Assembly: GCF_018024495.1 (NCBI RefSeq)
Contig: NZ_CP071696.1
Location: 2,542,001 to 2,606,000, forward strand
DNA length: 64,000 bases
Direction: 5' to 3'
Source: Agromyces archimandritae
GTDB taxonomy: Bacteria; Actinomycetota; Actinomycetes; Actinomycetales; Microbacteriaceae
Shown here: positions 59,091 through 64,000 of the stretch, piece after piece
Position numbering within the stretch: position 1 is the first letter of the stretch
Layout of the letters: each line of letters begins with the position of its first letter
The notes under the pieces: model-generated
Databases searched by the model: none
What the model was told of the DNA's origin: nothing
The model's input: the letters and a program-made list of their open reading frames with translations, nothing else
Translations under genes and position numbers: made by a program

Positions 59091-59354
59091 ATGGACGACC
59101 TGGATGACCGCTCCGCGCGCATCCTCGAGTTCGAGCGTCGCGCCTGGCAGCATCCGGGCGTCAAGGACGAGGCGATCCGAGACGAATTCGGGCTCTCCTC
59201 CGCACGGTACTACCAGGTGCTCGGCGCCCTGCTCGACGAGCCGGCCGCGCTCCGCCACGACCCCATCCTCATCCACCGGCTGCAGCGCATGCGCGACGAC
59301 CGTCGCGCCGCGCGCGACCGCCGAACGCTCCAGATCGGCCGCCCGCTCGTCTGA
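59091..59354 (+). CDS. DUF3263 protein
   Basis: This 87-residue cytoplasmic helical protein of the actinobacterial DUF3263 family has a helix-turn-helix-like segment (KDEAIRDEFGLSSARYYQVL) suggestive of DNA binding. ATG 59091 has AGGAGG 7 nt upstream. It is followed after 27 bp by a LytR_C protein, a gene pair common in actinobacteria. Confidence 0.87.
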   Translation: MDDLDDRSARILEFERRAWQHPGVKDEAIRDEFGLSSARYYQVLGALLDEPAALRHDPILIHRLQRMRDDRRAARDRRTLQIGRPLV

Positions 59355-59381
59355 GCTCGGCCCCGACCATCGACAGGACCC

Positions 59382-59924
59382 ATGGCCGAACCAGAGTTCC
59401 CCCGCGATCGATTCGATTCCGTCCCGCGCGGCATCGAGCGGGTCGGCGCGCACCGCGCGCCGGTCCGGCGCCGCGGCTGGGTCGGGTTCGTCTGGGCGGC
59501 TGCGGCGACCGTCGTGCTCGCCGGTGCCGGCATCGTCGCGGTCATGATGTTCAACGACCGGCTCGACATCGCCGAACCCTCGGCGGCGAGCACCGGCTCC
59601 CCCTCGCCCACGGTCGAGCCCACGATCGACGCGGCCGTGCCCGTCATCGTCCTGAACGGCACCGAGACCGCCGGACTCGCGGCCCAGGCCGCCGAGGTGC
59701 TCGGCGGCTCGGGCATCACGATCGCCTCGACGGCCAACGCCGACGAAAGCGACATCGCCGAGACCGTCGTCTACTACGTCCGCCCCGAGCTGGAGGGGGC
59801 CGCTCGCGGTGTCGCGGGGCTGCTGCCGGAGTCCGAGGTGAAGCACGCGGAGTCGTTCGCCGAGATGGGCGCCGAGATCGTCGTGGTGCTCGGCGGAGAC
59901 TACGCGACCGCCGTCGGAGGCTGA
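59382..59924 (+). CDS. Membrane-anchored LytR_C domain protein
   Basis: This 180-residue protein has a cytoplasmic basic N-terminus, one membrane helix (about 33-56) and a C-terminal LytR_C domain (about 85-175; VPVIVLNGTETAGLAAQAAE). LytR_C domains accompany cell-envelope ligases of the LCP family and may bind cell-wall polymers; the catalytic LCP domain is absent here. Confidence 0.87.
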   Translation: MAEPEFPRDRFDSVPRGIERVGAHRAPVRRRGWVGFVWAAAATVVLAGAGIVAVMMFNDRLDIAEPSAASTGSPSPTVEPTIDAAVPVIVLNGTETAGLAAQAAEVLGGSGITIASTANADESDIAETVVYYVRPELEGAARGVAGLLPESEVKHAESFAEMGAEIVVVLGGDYATAVGG

Positions 59925-59940
59925 ACAGAAACGCCGTGAA

Positions 59941-60154
59941 TATCGCGGAATCGCGGAATCGTGACCATTTCGCGACCATTCGCTCCGATCTGCCCCTTGT
60001 GCGAAATCCCTGGCTCGTTACTATCTGGAACTGGTCGCTCATTCCCGTGTGATCTCGCGGCGCCGCTCAGGCGGGTCCATGTCAGCGCGAACGAGGGGGC
60101 CCGGTACAGCGACAGGCTCGTGCTGATCGAACCACGGCAATATGGGAGCAACGC
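59941..60154 (+). promoter_or_regulatory. cspA-type promoter and long 5' leader
   Basis: TTGTGC (59997-60002) and TACTAT (60019-60024), 16 bp apart, form a good promoter. They leave a leader of roughly 120 nt before the cold-shock gene, as in temperature-responsive csp mRNAs. Just upstream are paired direct repeats: ATCGCGGA twice (from 59942), then GACCATTTCGC and GACCATTCGC. Confidence 0.5.
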
Positions 60155-60358
60155 ATGGCGAACGGAACCGTCAAATGGTTCAACGCTGAAAAGGGATACG
60201 GATTCATCACCGTCGACGGCGGGGGTCAGGACGTCTTCGTCCACTACTCCGCAATCGACATGGCGGGGTACAAGGTGCTCGAGGAGGGCCAGCAGGTCGT
60301 CTTCGAGGTCGGCTCCGGCTCGAAGGGGCCGCAGGCCGAGTCGGTCCGTCCGGCTTAG
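60155..60358 (+). CDS. Cold-shock protein, CspA family
   Basis: This 67-residue OB-fold nucleic-acid chaperone has RNP1 KGYGFITV and RNP2 VFVHYSAI, with [17 protein letters not shown] at the N-terminus. It melts mRNA structure at low temperature or in normal growth. It is monocistronic with a hairpin terminator. Confidence 0.97.
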   Translation: MANGTVKWFNAEKGYGFITVDGGGQDVFVHYSAIDMAGYKVLEEGQQVVFEVGSGSKGPQAESVRPA

Positions 60359-60375
60359 GCACCGCCAGGAACGTC

Positions 60376-60410
60376 CGAGGACGTCGTCGCCGCGCGCGAC
60401 GGCGTCCTCG
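60376..60410 (+). terminator. Hairpin terminator after the cold-shock gene
   Basis: CGAGGACGTCGTCGC, loop CGCGC and GCGACGGCGTCCTCG form a 15-bp stem with one G-T pair, 17 bp after the stop. Confidence 0.65.
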
Positions 60411-60442
60411 CGCATGTCCGCCGAGCCGCCTAGGCTGGCTGC

Positions 60443-61462
60443 ATGGGGATCAGGGGGATCCACCGGCTCGCCACGGCGGCCGTCGTCGCAGCCTCGGCGC
60501 TGCTGCTCGCCGGCTGCGGGCCCTCGCTCGCCGACCTGGATCGACCGGTGCCGGACGACCCGGCGCCGCCGGTGGCCGTGGCCGTCGCGCCGCTGACCGG
60601 GCGCATCGTGGAGCCCGGGAGCCTCGCGCGCCCCTCGCTCGCGGCGAAGATCGACAACCACGGCGCCGCCCGCCCGCAGATCGCCCTGAATCGCAGCGAC
60701 ATCGCCTTCGAGGAGCTCGTCGAGGGTGGCATCACCCGCTACCTCGTCGTCTGGCATTCGGATGTGCCGGAGGAGATCGGGCCGGTGCGTTCGATCCGGC
60801 CCATGGACCCCGACATCGTCTCGCCGTTCGGCGGCATGATCGCCTACTCGGGCGGCCAGCCGCAGTTCGTCGAGATGATGCAGGACGCCCCGGTCGTCAA
60901 CCTCGCCTTCGACACCGACACGAGCGGCCTGTTCCATCGCGTCGACGACCGCGAAGCGCCCCACAACGTCGTGCTGGACGCTCCGGCCGCGATGGCGGCG
61001 AACGCCGATCTCGCGCCGCCGCCGATCCAGTTCCGGTACGGCTCGGCCGATCCGCTGGCCGCGAAACGCTTCGAGGCCGCTGCGACCGACCGCATCGACC
61101 TCGTCTTCTCGGCGGCCCGCTACCCGAGCTGGGGCTGGGACGCCGACGCCGGGGTGTGGCTGCGTTCGCAGGAGGGCGAGCCGGATGCCGAGGCGTCCGG
61201 CGACCGGGTGCGCGCCGTGAACGTCGTGACGCTCAGAGTCGAGATCGACACGAGCGGCGAGGTTCCGCGCACGGTGATGGTCGGTTCGGGAGAGGCGTGG
61301 GTGTCGTCGGCCGGCCGCACGGCCCACGGGACGTGGGAGAAGAAGGACCGCGACGGGCGGATCGTCCTCACCGCCGACGACGGCCGGGCGCTTCCGCTCG
61401 CACCCGGCAACACCTGGGTCGAGCTGGTGCCCGACAACGGCGAGGTCGCGTTCTCGGGGTGA
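60443..61462 (+). CDS. DUF3048 lipoprotein (YerB-like)
   Basis: This 339-residue lipoprotein has lipobox LLAGC near residue 25. The DUF3048 domain shows AAKIDNHGAARPQIAL, EIGPVRSIRPMDPDI and the later HNVVLD, with a C-terminal DUF3048_C part ending TWVELVPDNG. YerB-like proteins are cell-surface proteins of unknown function. TAGGCT 6 bp before ATG indicates a leaderless start. Confidence 0.88.
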   Translation: MGIRGIHRLATAAVVAASALLLAGCGPSLADLDRPVPDDPAPPVAVAVAPLTGRIVEPGSLARPSLAAKIDNHGAARPQIALNRSDIAFEELVEGGITRYLVVWHSDVPEEIGPVRSIRPMDPDIVSPFGGMIAYSGGQPQFVEMMQDAPVVNLAFDTDTSGLFHRVDDREAPHNVVLDAPAAMAANADLAPPPIQFRYGSADPLAAKRFEAAATDRIDLVFSAARYPSWGWDADAGVWLRSQEGEPDAEASGDRVRAVNVVTLRVEIDTSGEVPRTVMVGSGEAWVSSAGRTAHGTWEKKDRDGRIVLTADDGRALPLAPGNTWVELVPDNGEVAFSG

Positions 61463-61482
61463 GCGCGGGCGCCGGCGCCCGC

Positions 61483-63207
<1,725 letters not shown>

Positions 63208-63225
63208 GTCCGACCCCGCACGACG

Positions 63226-63260
63226 CGAAGGGCGTCTCCCGTTCCGGGAGGCGCCCTTCG
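63226..63260 (+). terminator. Strong hairpin terminator after groEL
   Basis: CGAAGGGCGTCTCCC, loop GTTCC and GGGAGGCGCCCTTCG form a 15-bp stem with one G-T pair, 18 bp past the groEL stop. Confidence 0.75.
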
Positions 63261-63325
63261 CCGTTCCGCGGGCCGACGGCCCGGCCGTCCGCATCAGGCG
63301 TCCGCCGGTCGTCGACCCGATCGCG

Positions 63326-63616
63326 TCACCGCATGAACAGGCGCGCATTCGCCTGCTCGGCCTCGAGGTACTGGGTGGCCGCCATGCCCAGCGCACCGTG
63401 CAGCCGGGCGAGCTGCTGCTCGACCTGCTGATGCAGCCCCCGCCAGTCCGAGACGGCGGCCTGGAAGGCGGTGGCCGCCTGACCCGTCCAGCTGCCCTGC
63501 AGGGCGTTCAGCTGCCCCATGAGCGAGCCGACGTCGGCCTGGATCCGGTCGATCGTGGCGCGCGTGGTCTGGGAGGCCTGCTGCACCTCGATGCTGTCGA
63601 CCTGGAATCTCGTCAT
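63326..63616 (-). CDS. WXG100-family (ESAT-6-like) protein
   Basis: This 96-residue four-helix-hairpin-type protein has the turn motif SWTG (WxG) at about residue 43 and a helical C-terminus (TQYLEAEQANARLFMR) ending in a YxxxE-like pattern, the type VII export signal. GGAGG lies 5 nt before ATG. No second WXG100 gene or ESX component is beside it in the window. Confidence 0.9.
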   Translation of the reverse strand: MTRFQVDSIEVQQASQTTRATIDRIQADVGSLMGQLNALQGSWTGQAATAFQAAVSDWRGLHQQVEQQLARLHGALGMAATQYLEAEQANARLFMR

Positions 63617-63749
63617 GGCTGCCTCCTCGGCGTTCGCCGTCGCCCGGTGCGACGGATGCCGTCACGCTACGCGGCGGCCGGGCGGAGATCCGGCCCGTTC
63701 CCCGAAGCCGTGGAGAACGCCGGCGGGCGACCCGCGTGTGGAGGAGAGG

Positions 63750-64000
63750 TCAGGACTCGGGCGCGGCGACCGGCTGCGGCGCGGCGGCCGAACCCATGAG
63801 CGGGAGCGCGATGCGGAACGTCGCCCCGCCGCCGGGGGTCTCGACGACATCCACGACGCCATTGTGGGCGGCGATGATCGAGGAGACGATCGCGAGGCCG
63901 AGGCCCGTGCCGCCCGTCTCGCGGGTGCGGGAGGTGTCGGCCCGCCAGAAGCGCTGGAAGATCTTCTCCCGGATCTGCGGAGGGATCCCCTCGCCGTGGT
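63750..64000 (-). CDS. Sensor histidine kinase, C-terminal fragment (continues beyond window)
   Basis: About 83 C-terminal residues of a HATPase_c domain are visible: GEGIPPQIREKIFQRFWRAD (F/G1 region), then GTGLGLAIVSSIIAAHNGVV (G2) and ATFRIALPL, followed by an Ala/Pro tail. The gene starts beyond base 64000. Confidence 0.88.
   Translation of the reverse strand, partial: HGEGIPPQIREKIFQRFWRADTSRTRETGGTGLGLAIVSSIIAAHNGVVDVVETPGGGATFRIALPLMGSAAAPQPVAAPES

Overview
The window is high-G+C chromosomal DNA of an actinobacterium, most likely Microbacteriaceae. The indications are GTG/TTG starts, pervasive 4-nt ATGA/GTGA overlaps, promoters placed directly on start codons, and lineage markers such as GlnR, SenX3-RegX3, CarD, MarP, an F420-type oxidoreductase, DUF3263 and the multi-sugar ATPase MsiK. 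Assignments come from reading the sequence and recalling protein families; no database search was run.

Layout. 1-359 is the tail of a membrane protein. 378-10.4 kb holds purU and a carbohydrate-uptake operon (binding protein, two permeases, ROK regulator) divergent from a GH63-like hydrolase. Then come a membrane-linked ECF sigma factor broken by a frameshift and nagA. 10.4-14.9 kb is a ZTP-riboswitch operon glyA-folD-DUF2207. 15-16.7 kb has a methyltransferase, a gamma carbonic anhydrase and a repeat-filled divergent gap. 16.7-22.8 kb has a CPBP protease, a YbaK protein, a decayed GNAT gene, galT-galK divergent from a DeoR regulator, and galM. 22.8-28.5 kb has a MarP-like protease, a luciferase-like oxidoreductase, tRNA-Lys, a LuxR remnant, a compact structured RNA candidate, a PabC-like enzyme and malic enzyme.

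28.8-32.2 kb is visibly lower in G+C. It carries a four-gene operon for a small secreted two-cysteine protein, a large membrane protein, an ABC ATPase and a second membrane protein. It looks horizontally acquired and is the best candidate for an undescribed system.

32.4-48.3 kb is dominated by phosphate physiology: pstSCAB, a MutT1-type protein, ppk, then phoU divergent from senX3-regX3, with GlnR nearby. PHO-box-like 11-bp repeats lie before pstS and between phoU and senX3. 48.3-64 kb is mostly housekeeping: carD, ispDF, cysS, rlmB, DUF4032, msiK, a DsbA-like protein, tRNA-Thr, msrB, a cold-shock gene, groEL with two CIRCE-type operators, a WXG100 protein and the end of a histidine kinase.

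Links across the window: the sugar transporter at 2.4-5.6 kb has no ATPase of its own, and MsiK at 55-56 kb is the obvious shared one. The phosphate genes form one physiological set in three blocks. Many genes appear to be transcribed leaderless.
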